Origin: Ampelomyces quisqualis
Lineage: Eukaryota; Ascomycota; Dothideomycetes; Pleosporales; Phaeosphaeriaceae
Length of the DNA: 64,000 nucleotides
NCBI GenBank assembly: GCA_018398575.1
Contig: JAGTXZ010000003.1
Location: 124,001-188,000 of the forward strand
Reading direction: 5' to 3'
The notes beneath the pieces are model-generated. The model was not told the origin of the DNA. It did not search any database and saw only the letters and a list, made by a program, of their open reading frames with translations. Position numbers and translations under genes: made by a program. Within the stretch, counting starts at the first letter, position 1; the number at the start of each line of letters is the position of its first letter. Below are positions 33,901-46,300 of this stretch, one piece after another.

Positions 33901-35010
33901 CGCTATATAGAAACTATAGCAAGGCTACTATATACTAGAGCCTACTTCTCTACTATTAGAGGGCGTAATAGTTGCTATTGCTAAACAGTTAGTCTTAGCC
34001 TACACCTCTGTGTTATACGTAGGCTTTTTGCAGATATTAGACTCTATTACGTTAAAGTAACAGAGTAGCCTGTTAGTAGTGCAGAGGGCGTTGCTAACGT
34101 AAGAGACCTAGAAGCCTACGCTAGAAATCTGTATATTATGCTCTTTAGCCTAATTAAATATTAGTAGAATGCACAGAAACGCTACAAGAAAACAAGCTCT
34201 AGTAGAAGAAAAACAAATTAAGAATAACTTATATTAGTGTAGAGCTACTGTACACTAGCGCTAATATTATTAAGCTTGCAAATAATAGTGTCCTGCTTAA
34301 CAAGGAGCTGCTAGAGAAGCTAGTAGATATCTACTAGGATATTAACCTTAGTAACCTTGCGCGTTAGACTCTAGTAGCTAGACTTGTTGCTACTACAAGA
34401 CTTTGCCTAAGTAGCCCTAAGCTTATTAATAAAGTTAGATTAGAAACTAGTAATTATATACTGCGTTAACAGCTACTTAACCTTAGAATTATAAGCAAGA
34501 GCGTTACAAAGCAAGATAACTATAATCTTAAGTTAATTGTTTACCTAGAAAGTTATTAGAATTAACTAGACAAGTAAAAGAATATAGTAGTTAACTTACA
34601 GGCCTGTATATAATATGTGCGTTCTTGCACTAAGCTTAGGTGCTCTTACTACAAGTAATCTTACACTTAGACTTGTTACCTTTAAGCTAAGTAATAGTAC
34701 AGCCTAGACAATATAGTAAGTTAAGCTTAGCCTTAATAATAATCTTAGGTCTGTCCTATTACTAGTTAGTAACATACCTAGACCTAGCTTAGCGCCTTAG
34801 ATGTAATACTTACAACAAGAGAGTTAATAGCGCAACACTTAGCAAGAGAGCTATAAGAAGTATATAGACTTAGTATCTTTGCAAATAGCAGCATAGGCGT
34901 AGAAGATGCGTAAGTTAATAAGAGAGGCAACGCGTAAGTAAATATATAAAAGGCAAGGCTAGTACAGTATATAGTACTACCTAAAAAGAGAAGTAAGAGT
35001 GCAGAATAAT
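33900..35010 (-). pseudogene. Gypsy-1a antisense ORF (cysteine cluster, coiled coil)
   Basis: Minus strand, opposite to pol, ending before the 3' LTR. Near 34600-34680 the frame reads KITCSKST-AQCKNAHII; in the Gypsy-1b copy (about 38810-38890) the same site reads KITYSKSTCAQCKDAYIINR, so the ancestral form had several Cys in C-x2-C spacing. Then comes a helical, Gln/Leu-rich part (QLLTQHIISSLQSSFI; ILVDIC-LLQQLLVKQDTI in the 1b copy), likely coiled coil. It is unlike gag or env families I know. Its presence in separate Gypsy families argues that it is a real element gene. Confidence 0.5.
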
Positions 35011-35085
35011 AGATTTAAGTAGAGTAATTTTTGTTTTAATAGTTGCGCAGGTCTAAGCGCGCCTAGCGCTAGAGTAGGAGGATTA

Positions 35086-35343
35086 TGTAATAGGCTGCTG
35101 CCTAGTTAGTTCTTAGTTACAGAAAAACCTTAGCTTACTAAACTAGAACACTAAAAAGGTTCTAAACTAGAACACTAAAAATCCTCTAGACTAGAATACT
35201 AAAAACAGTTCTAGACTAAAGCGCCTAAACCTTCTAGTCCAGACTGCCTTAGGACTATAAAAACCTTCTAGGTAGCAATTAGGATAGGTTACAAATTTAC
35301 GTCTTTATTTCCTAGCATCTACTCTTAGGGTCCGCCTCTTACA
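35086..35343 (+). repeat. Gypsy-1a 3' LTR
   Basis: 258 bp, paired with 27415-27672; differences are almost all transitions. It is followed by the TSD TTAGT. Confidence 0.92.
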
Positions 35344-35348
35344 TTAGT

Positions 35349-37853
35349 AAGAAGTTTCTTAGATTTAGTTGTAAGGCAGTCTAATATATCCTAATACTTG
35401 TTATAGTTTACTTCTAACAGCGCTTCTAAGGTGTTAGGCACTAGCTATATAAAGACTGCGTTGTTCTTAATAGAAATAGAGAGACTAGGTCTACTTATAA
35501 ATTTAGATTTAACCTTAAGAGAGTTAACGTTACGTTTTAGAAAGCGCCTCTTAATCTTAGCTAAAATAGTCTTAGCCTATTATACGTTACTAAGGCTAGT
35601 AACTCTGCTCTATAGATTGTTAGGTGTCTTCTATTAGAGCATGTTGCGTTTATTAAGGAAGCACTAGCTATTAGTAATAAAGCCTTTTAGTGTTAGGCAG
35701 TTCTGCTTTAAATGTCTAGTCTTATTACAAACCTAACAGTTTATCCTAAAACTGCTTAGTAGTCCTCTACTAGGACGTCTCTGCTAGTAGCTCTAATTGT
35801 TATTTAAGTAGCTGTAGCTCTAGCTGTTACACTAATAGTTATTATTTCTCTATGCTTGCTACTATTACCTGTAGTTCTAATAGCTCTAGTTCTATAGAGC
35901 TAGCTAAGGCATATATAGTTGCAAGGCTTCTAATTGTTCTTGAGTTTGCTTGCAAACTAAAGCGTAAATAACTAGATTATTTATAAGCTTTACTTTGCAA
36001 GAGGTCTATTGCATACTCTATAGCTGCTGCTTAATAGTTATTTAGTTAAGCTTAAGCTGTAGCATCTTATCTATAAAGTTATTTACTTTGTTCTTTATAG
36101 GCACTGCGCTAGGAGAAGCTTACTTACGCTAGTTCTTAGATAGAGTGCTCTTTGTTAGCAACTAAAGAGTAGTAGGTTAGAAGTTTGTTTTTAGCTTAAT
36201 TCTAGGATTAAAGCTGTTTTATTGCAGTAGGGCTAAAAGTTGTTTAGCTACTAGTTTTACTTTAAACTCTACTTCTAGTTTAAAGGCTCTTATAGCTTCT
36301 GCTAGATTTAATATACGTACTTCTTTCTTTACTTCTAGGCGCTTTACTAGATAGTCTTAGATCTTTTTGTACTTAAAGTTCTTTAGGGTATCTGTTTTTA
36401 GGCTAAACTTCTCTAGGATCTTTGTTACGTGTTAGAGCAGTAGTCTCTTAACAAGGTAGTAGCTATAATAGTTCTTATTAATAGTGCCTGCTTTAATATA
36501 CCTTTTACTGTAGATTTAAAAGTCCTGTAAGTAGTCTCTAATCTTTAGGTCTAATCTTATTTGGCACTAACCTAGCTAGTGTTTAAAGTACTCTACATGC
36601 TCTTCTTATTAACTTTTATTATTATTTCTAAAGCGTTGTTAGAGGCTATTACAGAGCTTTCTCTACAAGTAGTTGTCTTAAGCTTCTGTATACTCTTTAG
36701 ACGCCTGTATAATAGTCTTCTGTCTTAGCTTACAGTAGGCGACTAGTCTGTTAATTATTATTTAGTCTGTAAAGCTATAGTACTTTAAGAAGTCCTTAAA
36801 GCGCTCTAAAAAGTCTATAACATTAGTTCTATTAAACAATAGTATGTTCTCTGCTAAGTAAGACAGTAACTATATTATATATAATAGAAGCTGTACTTAG
36901 TTAAGAGACTCTACTAGTATCTAAAGAGCTCTTAACATTAAGTTATCTTAGCCTATGCTTCTGCGCCTAGAGTGCCCTTCTAATAGCTATTTAGCCTACT
37001 TCTCTAGCGCACTACTTATATTTGCGCTAGCTTCTCTTATTAACTCTATAAGCGTTAGTAGTAGAGCTTTCTGTCTGTTAGGGTATTTAAGGTGTTAACA
37101 ACTTAATATACTATTAAGTAGTTTTGTATTGTCTTTGCGTTACTTTTGTAAGCTACCTAAATAGTAGTTAGAGCTTCTTTAAATAAACTAAGGAAGAGCA
37201 ATAGTATAGAAGACTAGGATTAAGGTTACTACTTTGTATAGAGTTACTAAAAAGCTAAAGGCTTAAGCTTTTTTAATGTCTAATAGAGCTTCTGTTGTAA
37301 AGTCTACTAATTTCTTCTTAATTTCTTTATACTTGCTGTCTAAGCTATTGTTAGTTGTCTCTTCTTTCTAACTACCTGTTTTAATATCTTTCTTAGTCTG
37401 CTCTTAGTTATTTCTACTATCTATACTCTAGAACTTTTTTAGTATACTATATACTTAGTAGGGCGCAATAACTTTGCGCTTTTGCTTAGCCTAATATAGC
37501 TTTAGCTATAGTTTACGTCTTGCTTCTTTAGCTATTGCTCTGCTTTTTAGGGTCTGCTTAATCTCTCTTCTAACTTAGTTCTAGTAGTAGCTAATCTAAG
37601 TACTTTAGATAGGCGTTGCTCTAGATCTTATTTTCTATTCCTTTAATTTTAGAGTACTAACTCTATGTTCTTAGAATAGATACTAATTATATTCTAGAGA
37701 GAACTATAGTAGCTTACTTAACACTTGTTAGGATGTTGCGTTTCTATAATTCCTAGGTTATAAGGACTATAGAAGAGCGTAGGTATATGCGCAGGTGTGT
37801 AGCCTTCTAAGGTCTAGGCTAATAGGAATTTAGAGTCCTAATTAGTTACTATA
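35349..37853 (-). pseudogene. Gypsy-2 gag
   Basis: Minus strand. At about 36690-36830 the frame reads NVIDFLERFKDFLKYYSFTD then INRLVAYCKLRQKTIIQASK, the retrotransposon gag pattern 'Nv-dFl-rfedl-kdyg-td--ki-rlpryc' of fungal Gypsy elements. C-terminal to it (35900-36400) is a Gln/Leu-rich stretch. I could not find an intact CCHC knuckle. The gag sits directly inside the 5' LTR at 37854, and the frame is cut at 35349 by Gypsy-1a. Confidence 0.7.
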
Positions 37854-38027
37854 TATAGTAGAGTGTTATTTACCTCTAAGGCTAATTAGATTTAATATAG
37901 AATTAAATATATTATTATTAGGTATATGTTGTCTTTTCTAATAGCTCTTTAGCTATTATATCTTATCTATGCCCTTAGCTGTACCTTAAGCGTTCTTTAG
38001 ACTTACTTTCTATATTACTTTACTACA
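37854..38027 (-). repeat. Gypsy-2 5' LTR
   Basis: 174 bp matching 3328-3511. In element orientation it starts TGTAGTAAAG, with the inner end near CTCTACTATA. To its right lies outer Gypsy-3 RT sequence, so Gypsy-2 inserted in, or was joined to, that element. Confidence 0.75.
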
Positions 38028-38144
38028 GCGCTACTATAGCACTATAGAGGTAACTACACTATTTAGCTAGAAGAGAAAGCTATTACTCTATATAGGCTGC
38101 TCTATAACCTTTTACTAAAGAAGCTAAGTATACTACGCAACTAC
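38028..38144 (+). pseudogene. Outer Gypsy-3 RT, first fragment
   Basis: Plus strand reads HYRGNYTIQLEEKAITLYR then LLLKKLSILRNYL, colinear with the same segment of the inner Gypsy-3 (minus strand, about 54790-54870). It is the region just before the RT fingers. It continues at 49739 once Gypsy-1b is removed; the ACTAC before 38145 is the TSD. Confidence 0.8.
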
Positions 38145-38395
38145 TATAAGAGGCAGACTCTAAGAGTAGTTACTAGGAAATAAAGACGTAAATTTGTAAT
38201 CTATTCTAATTGCTACCTAGAAGGTCTTTATAATCCTAAGGCAGTCTAGTGTTTAGGCGCTCTGGTCTAGAACTATTTTTAGTGTTCTAGCCTAGAGGAT
38301 TTTTAGCGTTCTAGTTTAGAACCTTTTGAGTATTCTAGTTTAGTAAGCTAAAGTTTTTCTATAACTAAAGACTAACTAGGCAGCAGCCTGTTATA
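38145..38395 (-). repeat. Gypsy-1b 3' LTR
   Basis: 251 bp, reverse of the Gypsy-1 LTR, with TG/CA ends altered to tata. The inner side (38396-38420, TAATTCCTCC) is the complement of the Gypsy-1a purine tract. Confidence 0.9.
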
Positions 38396-38469
38396 TAATT
38401 CCTCCACTCTGGCGCTAGGTGCGCTTAGACCTGCGTAACTATTAAAACAAAAATTACCCTATCTAGATC

Positions 38470-39640
38470 TATTGTTTAATACTCTTACTTTTCTTTTTAA
38501 GTAGTACTATATACTATACTAGCCTTACCTTCTATATACTTGCTTACGCGTTACTTTTCTTCTTTACCTACACATCTCTTGCACTTATGCTGCTATTTGC
38601 AAAGATACTAAGTCTACGCACTTCTTATAGCTCTCTTGCTAAGCGTTACGCTATTAACCTTTTTGCTATAAGTGTTATATCTAAGGCGCTAAGCTAGGTC
38701 TAGGCATATTACTAACTAGTAATAGGACAGACCTAACATTATTATTAAGGCTAAGCTTAACCTGCTATGTTATTTAGGCTACACTATTACTTAGCTTAAG
38801 AGTAATAAGTCTAAGTATAAGATTACTTACAGTAAGAGCACCTGCGCTTAGTGCAAGGACGCGTATATTATAAATAGGCCTGTAAGTTAACTACTATATT
38901 CTTTTACTTGTCTAGTTAATTCTAATAACTTTCTAGGTTAACAATTACCTTAAGATTATAGTTATTTTGCTTTGTAATACCTTTACTTACAATTCTAAAG
39001 TTAAGTAGCTGTTAACGCAGCACATAATCTCTAGTCTCTAGTCTAGCTTTATTAATAAGCTTAGAGCTGCTTAAGTAAAGTCTTGTAGTAGTAATAAGTC
39101 TAGCTACTAGAGTCTAACGCGTAAGGTTACTAAGGTTAATATTCTAGTAGATATCTGCTAGCTTCTTTAGCAGCTTCTTGTTAAGCAGGATACTATTATT
39201 TATAAGCTTAATAATATTAGCGCTAGCGTATAGTAGCTCTACACTAATATAGGCTGTTTCTAATTTATTTCTTCTCTGTTAGAATTTGTTTTTCTGCAGC
39301 GTTTCTGTGCATCTACTAATATTTAATTAGACTAAAGAGTATAACATATAGATTTCTAGCGTAGGCTTCTAGGTTTTTTACGTTAGTAACGCCCTTTATA
39401 CTACTAACAAGCTACTCTGTTACCTTAATATAATAGAGTCTAATATCTGCAAGAAGCCTACGTATAACACAAAGGTACAGGCTAAGACTAACTATTTAGT
39501 AATAGTAACTATTGCGCCCTCTAATAGTAGAGAGGTAGGCTCTAGTATATAGTGTTCTTGCTGTAGTTTCTATATAGTGCCTGTAGGAAATTCCTATAGT
39601 AATAGACTTTCTATTATAGTCTCTGCCTTTATTCTATTAC
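38470..39640 (+). pseudogene. Gypsy-1b antisense ORF (left arm)
   Basis: Plus-strand counterpart of 33900-35010. Best-preserved cysteine region of the family: SKYKITYSKSTCAQCKDAYI at about 38806-38875. It then reads SKVKQLLTQHIISSLQSSFI and LVDIC-LLQQLLVKQDTIIY (39000-39220). It faces away from the element's pol. Confidence 0.5.
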
Positions 39641-40499
39641 TAAGTCTAGACCTTATCAAACTAGTCTTATATTCTTTAATACTACTTATATATTAGAATA
39701 GATGTTACGCTCTACGTTTTAGGCTTATAGGTTCTTATAGCTCTACTTCTATTACAGACGTTATTATTCTTGCCAATCCTTATAGTCTAGCGCAGTCTAA
39801 GTATTAGAATTCTATACTCTCTTCTTAGGTTTTTCTAGGCTCTCTAAAGATTTATGTTACGCAGTATCTTAACTAACTATCGCCTAGCTTAAGTAGCTAG
39901 ATCTCTAGAGTTAATCTAGGCTCTTTCTCTTGTACTCTTTAGCTATTAATCTGTTAACGCTAAGCTTCTAAACTCTTTTCTCTTTATTCTTAGGTTATTC
40001 TAGGTAGTTAGTAGGACTGTTGCTTTGGTTCTTGTATTTAGCATTTAGATTCTTTATTTCTAGAGCCTAGAGACTATTAACTACTAGTTATATTCTAGCT
40101 GTTAACTAGTTAGAGCAGGTAAGGGCTAGCTAATAGAATAGATGTAGGCATCTTCTTCCTTCTCTGCCTTCTAATAGTACTCCTAGTCTTAGGTTCTGTC
40201 TATTATAGTATCTCTACCTTTCTTCTCTTAGTTGCTCCTTAGTGTTAAGTATTATTCCTAACGTAACTAAGTGCGCTACTATGTTATTCCTAATAGCTTA
40301 GGTTCTACTTATGCCTATCTTAAGTTTAGCTCTTTTTCTACTGCCTTCTCTTGTGTATAGCGCTGTTATCTATTCTAATACTTCTCTTGCGTACCTATAG
40401 CTCTTTTTCTCTCCTTCTCTTTTTTATTGCACTAATATAATTATTTGGTAGTTAAGGTAGATAGGCGCTCTACTAACAATCTATCTAAGTTTTGTTTTG

Positions 40500-43390
40500 T
40501 CCTAGTTTTGTCTAGCTACTTAGTAAGTGCTATAGTATTAGTAATATTTGCTTGCAGTTCCTATATTAGTTCTGCGTATCCTACCTATTTTACTAGGTAC
40601 TATAGCTATATACCTTACTCTCTCTTCTTTTATTATTCTGCAAAGATATAGTTAATAAGGTACTTTTTATTAGCTTTGTTTTTGTTTTCTATTATAGCTT
40701 CTAGTTACTAGTTATTAGACTCTTAGTGTAGAAGCAGATTCTTTGCGTTAAGCTAGAGACAGTTAACGTAGCATTTTAAGTGCACTCTAGAGAGTACGCT
40801 TAGCTCTACAATGTATAGTAATATAACCTTTGTAACTATATATTTTCTGTTTTTCTAATCTAACTTCTTTAAAGGTCTGTTATTAGATATAGTGCAGCTG
40901 TACTAGAGCTACACTTTGTCTTCTATACAGAGTTCTAGAGCTTTCTATTTGTAATAGTTAGCCTAGCGTTCTTATTTCTATTATGCCTCTACTATCTTTA
41001 CTTATACGTAGTCTATTGTTTCTTTTATCTTAGTTGCTATTACTTTAGCAGTAGCTCTCTTATTAATGCTAGACTAATACTAGTTTTTTGCAGTCTATTC
41101 TAGGTTAGACTAAATAGAGTTTATGTTGTACCTGTGCTAGAAGAAGAATAGGCTAACGCTTATAGATGCTGTATTTTGTCTAGCTATAGCAATTTGTGCT
41201 AGTAGGCATAGGGCAGCCTAGTTTAACTAGTCCTAGCTTACAAAGGCTCTTAAGTAGGCTTCTACTATACTATTTATTTACTCTATAGCGCTATCTGTCT
41301 AGGAGTAGTATGCTGTTAAGACTTTTCTTTGTATTCTAAGCTTATTGCAAAGTAAAGACTAGAATTTGCTTACAAACTATAACTCTCTATTAGACACTAT
41401 AGCGTCTAAAAGCTAATAGTACGCAACTACTTGTTTAATAAATGCCTTAACTATAGTAGAAACTTCTAGGTCTAGAATAGGCACAAGTATAACGTTTTTA
41501 CTTAGTTAGTTAGTAACTACTATAAGGTGTAGCATTTTGCAGCTTAGCAGAAGGCCTATAATAAAGTCTACTAACAATTCCTTTTATATTTAGTCTAGAA
41601 GCAGAAGTAGGCGAGGCAGTTCTTGTTTAAGTTCTTTCTATAGCTTTGTCTAGCTACATACTAAGTAGTTTTAGATAAACTAGTAGATACTTAAGAACAT
41701 TTTAGGCTAAAAGTAGTCTCTTACTTATATTGCATAAGTGTTTTCTTTATCTAAGTGTCTAGCAATTAGGAAATTATACGCTTCTAAGATAATATAGGTT
41801 TATAGGTTTACGTATTCTAGCACCTACTTACGTTTTTTATAGAGTAGGCATCCTAAGTTATCTAAGGCACACTCTGCTAGGGAAACTTTTAGGCTTAAAT
41901 AAGAAGAGAATTTTTGCTACTCTATTCTAACAGCATTAACTACTACTTAGTAGGCTTTATCTATATAGATAGCCTGTTCCTATAACTCTTTAATAGCAGG
42001 CTCTAATAATTCTTTAGAGCGCTTATTTATGTGTAGACGTTGCCTAGGCGTAATTATGTATAGTACTATAGTTTCTTTAGTAGAATCTAGAATATCTCTT
42101 ACTATAGAAAGCTTCTTAACACTTTAGTTATAAGTAACGTTTTCCTTTCTTAACGTAGCGTCTTTGTCTGCAAGTACGTTTTAGAGCTACTCTGTTTCTT
42201 TCTTCTTCTGTTATAGTGTATCTCTCTACTAAGCTGTAAAAAAAGTAGTTAACGTACTATCTTTGTCTACAAGCACGTTTTAGAGCTACTCTATTTCTTT
42301 CTCTTTCTGTTATAGTATATCTCTCTGCTTAGCTGTAAGAGAGGTAGTTAACGCAGCATCTTTATCTGCAAGCATATTTTAAAGCTACTCTGTTTCTTTT
42401 CTTCTTTATTATAGTATATCTCTCTGCTAAGCTACAAAAGAAGTAGTAAGTACTAAGTCTTCTTTGTCTTTAGTTTCTAAAGTAAAAGTAAGTAACTAAA
42501 AGGTTTAAGACTGTACCTACGCGTTTACTCTTTCTTAGAGAAGATCTTATTTTTTTTTAAAAAAAGTATCTGCTCTACTGTTAACGTTTTCTAAGTAGTA
42601 TTAGAATCTAATATTAAACGTACTAAGAAACTCTACCTAGTAGATATAACTTTTTGTTAGTAGTTATATAGTAGTAAAGTATTCTAGGTTCTTATAGTTT
42701 GTAAGCATAGTAAAATGCTTTACTCTCTAAAGTTTAGTTTTCTACTACTCTAAGCACTTAACTATAGCTAATACCTTCTTATTATAGATAGTATAGTTAG
42801 CTTCTGTAGCTGTGTTCTTTACTAAGTAGTAAGCTATAGCCTAAAGGCGTCTATCCTTACTATATTAAGAAAACACTTCTCTAGTTAACTATTCTAAAAC
42901 GTTGCATTTTACTACTATCTCTAGCTTTGTATTAAAGTTTGCTAGAGATAGTTCTGCTACAAAAGCTTCTTTTAGCTTATTAAAGGACATCTGTTGTTTA
43001 GGGCCTTAGTAAAAGGCTACGCCTTTCCTAGTAAGCCTAGTTAGTAGAGTAGCTAGCTCTAAGAAGTCTTTTATAAACTATTAGTAGAAGTTAGCAAAGC
43101 CAATAAAACTCTAGACTTCTTTAACTATCTTAGGAGACTCTTAGAAACGTATAGCAGCTACCCTCTTAGAGTCTATACTTATTTCTTTCTTAGCCTTAAT
43201 AATAAATCTAAGGTATTTAGTAGTCTTTACGCTAAACCTACTTTTTTTTATATTAAGGTGTAACTCTACTACACTAAGTTTCTAGATTACTAGCTTTACC
43301 TTTTTCTTATAGTCTGCCTTAAACCTACTTATATATATTAACACGTTGTCTATATAGGCTAAACAGAAATTATCTAGGTGTTTTCTTAGT
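40500..43390 (-). pseudogene. Gypsy-1b left-arm pol (chromodomain to RT)
   Basis: Minus-strand copy of Gypsy-1 pol: chromodomain about 40560-40640, integrase core about 41380-41590 (complement of 'gt-gactttattataggcc' near 41560), tandem repeats at 42110-42440 (3 units), RNase H about 42690-42720, RT with YIDN at 43344-43355. The arm stops just upstream of the YxDD motif at the inversion point. The 68-codon plus-strand frame at 40445-40651 is antisense to this chromodomain and is not a gene. Confidence 0.8.
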
Positions 43391-46300
43391 GTCTAATTAT
43401 TAGAATTACTAGAGCCTAGTCTTAGATAAAGACAGCTGTCTAGATAAAGATTAATATTAATAGGCATAAGAAGATACTATAGGCCTATAAACTAGACAGA
43501 GACAAAGAATACAACCTAGTTCTAGGTTAACTATAGATAAACTAGCATAATATTACTATTGCACTAGCAAAGAAATTGATATATATCTACTCTACTTAAA
43601 TATAAGTTAGAAGCTAAAAGAGAAGAAAACCTCTTTTACTATAAAGTATTACAGCAGCTGCGTACTTAGCCTAGCTATAATAAGGCTAGAAGGATAAATC
43701 TATCTGCCTTTACGCTGCGTTAATAGTAGATATCTAGAAGGCTCTAAAAACTAAACTCTAAGTAGACTCTAGGTTAGTGCTTTTAGATTACCTAAAAGAG
43801 AAATACAAAACCTTTCTACGCAAGAAAGCAAACCAACTCCTCCTAGTAAGAGGACCTACTATTAATTATTCTATTAAGCTAGTAGAAAAAAAAAGACTGT
43901 AGAAATACTATAAGGCCTACTATAAAGCATGTTAAGAAAAGAACTTCTTGTGCTCTACAAAGAGCTTACTTCTTACCTAGACTGTAGCTTTATACAGGTA
44001 AGCTAGTTAAGCGCCTCTATACTAGTCCTATTTGTAAAGAAGCTAAAGAGAGGCCTTTAGTTCTGTGTAGACTACTAGGCCCTTAACGCAATTACAAGGA
44101 ATAACTAATACCTACTCCTACTTATCTAGAAAACCTTAGCCTTAATTGCTAAAGCTAAATTGTTTACTAAAGTAGATATTATTAAAGTATTCTATAAGAT
44201 TAGAATTACTAAAAAAAACAAATAGAAGACAGCCTTCTAGACGCGCTTTAGCTTCTATAAGTAGCTTATAACACTCTTTAGACTTGCAAACGCTCTAAGT
44301 ACGTTCTAGAGATATCTTAATTAGATACTAAGAGAATACCTAGATAATTTCTGTTTAGCTTATATAGATAACGTGTGAATATATACAAGTAGGTCTAAAG
44401 CAAACTATAAGTAAAAGGTAAAGCTAGTAATTTAGAAACTTAGTGCAGCAAGGTTATACCTTAATGTAAGAAAAAGTAAGTTTAGTGTAAAGAAGACTAA
44501 ATACTTTAGATTTATTATTAAGGCTAAAAAAGAAATAAGTATAGACTCTAAGAAAGTAGCTACTATATATTCTTAAGAGCCTCCTAAGATAGTTAAAAGA
44601 GTCTAGAGTTTTGTTAGCTTTGCTAACTTCTACTAACAGTTTATAAAAGACTTCTTAGAGCTAGCTACTTTACTAACTAGGCTTACTAAGAAAGGCATAG
44701 CCTTCTACTAGAGCCCTAAATAATAGATGTTCTTTAATAAGCTAAAGGAAGCTTTTGTAGTAGAACTATCTCTAGTAAACTTTAATATAAAGCTAGAGAT
44801 AGTAGTAGAATGCAACGCCTTAGGATAGTTAACTAAAGAGGTATTATTTTAATATTGTAGAGACAGACACCTCTAGGCTATAGCTTTCTACTTAGTAAAG
44901 AATATAGCTGTAGAAGCTAACTATACTATCTATAACAAGAAGCTGTTAGCTATAGTTAAGTGCTTAAAGTAGTAGAAAACTAAACTTTAAAGAGTAAAGC
45001 ATTTTACTATACTTCTAGACTATAAGAACTTAGAATACTTTACTACTACATAACTGCTAACAGAAAGACATATCTACTAGGCATAGTTCCTTAGCACGTT
45101 TAATATTAGATTCTAATACTACTTAGGAAACGTTAACAGTAGAGTAGATACCCTTTTTAGAAAAGAATAAGATCTTTTTTAAAAAAGAGCAGACGCGTAG
45201 GTATAGTCCTAGACTTTCTAATTATTTACTTCTACTTTAGAAACTAAAGATAAAAAAGACCTAGTACTTACTACTTTCTTTGCAGCTTAGTAGAGAGATT
45301 TACTATAATAGAGAAAGGAAGAAACAGAGTAGCTCTAAAACGTGCTTATAGACAAAGACGCTACGTTAACTACTTCTCTTGCAGCTTAGTAAAGAGATGC
45401 ACTATAATAAGAAGAGAAAAAAATAGAGTAGCTCTAAAACGTGCTTATAGATAAAGACGCTGCGTTAACTACTTTTCTTATAGCTTAGCAGGAAGATATA
45501 CTATAACAAGAGGAGAAAGAAACAGAGTAGCTCTAAAACGTGCTTATAGACAAAGACGCTATGTTAACTACTTCTTTTACAGCTTAGCAAAGAGATACAC
45601 TATAATAGAAAGAGAAAGAAATAGAGTAGCTTTAAAACGTACTTACAGACAAAGACGCTGCGTTAACTACTTTTCTTGCAGCTTAGTAGAGAGATATACT
45701 ATAATAGAAGAAGGAAGAAACAGAGTAGCTCTAAAATGTGCTTATAGACAAAAACGCTGCGTTAAGAGAAAGGAACGTTGCCTACAACTAAGGTTTAAGA
45801 AAGAAAAACGTTACTTATAACTAAGGCGCTAGAAAGCTCTTTATAGCAAGAGATATTCTAGATACTACTAAAGAAACTATAGTACTACGCAAGACAACAC
45901 TTAGGTAAAGTCCTTATACAAATAAACGCTCTAAAGGCCTAACAGAGCCTGCTATTAAGAAATTATAGGAACAGGCTGTCTATATAGATAAAGCCTACTA
46001 ATTAGTAGTTAACGCTGTTAGGATAGGACAGCAAAAATTCTCTCTCTATCTAAGTCTAAAAGTTTCTCTAGCAGAGTGTAGCTTAGATAACTTAAGACGC
46101 TTACTCTATAAGAAGCGTAAATAGGTGCTAGAATGCGCAAACTTATAAACCTATATTATCTTAGAAGTATATAATTCTCTAATTACTAGGCACTTAGGTA
46201 AGGAAAATACATACGCAATATTAGTAAAAGACTACTTCTAGCCTAGAATGTTCTTAAGTATCTAGCAGTTTATCTAGAACTGCGCAGTGTGTAGTAAGAT

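Larger units (their letters stand above)
27415..35343 (+). mobile_element. Gypsy-1a: full-length chromovirus-type retrotransposon
   Basis: 7,929 bp bounded by 258-bp LTRs (27415-27672, 35086-35343; TGTAACAGGC...CCCCTTACA) and a perfect TSD TTAGT (27410-27414, 35344-35348). Order on the plus strand: gag with zinc knuckle, RT, RNase H, a short tandem-repeat linker, integrase, chromodomain; then an ORF on the opposite strand; then a purine tract (AGGAGGA, about 35076-35082) and the 3' LTR. RNase H before integrase makes it Gypsy/Ty3 type. It inserted into Gypsy-2. Confidence 0.93.
3328..38027 (-). mobile_element. Gypsy-2: large minus-strand LTR retrotransposon hosting four other elements
   Basis: Two related LTRs in the same orientation lie at 3328-3511 (3' LTR) and 37854-38027 (5' LTR). 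Between them, reading leftwards from 37853, come gag, protease/RT, RT-RNase H-integrase, then two plus-strand (antisense) ORFs. The interior is split by Gypsy-1a (27415-35343), by M845 copy 3 with the hAT inside it (19122-25871), and by Gypsy-4 (7874-15435). Removing these leaves about 12.4 kb, long for a fungal Gypsy. No matching TSD is visible (tatat before 3328, gcgct after 38027), so the two LTRs may come from different copies or one end may be rearranged. Continuity across each insertion is supported by the guests' own TSDs. Confidence 0.7.

Noticed and set aside
35431..35637. 68-codon plus-strand frame
   Set aside because: Lies antisense to Gypsy-2 gag; no independent support.
40445..40651. 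68-codon plus-strand frame
   Set aside because: Antisense to the left-arm chromodomain; equivalent to the frame at 47296.
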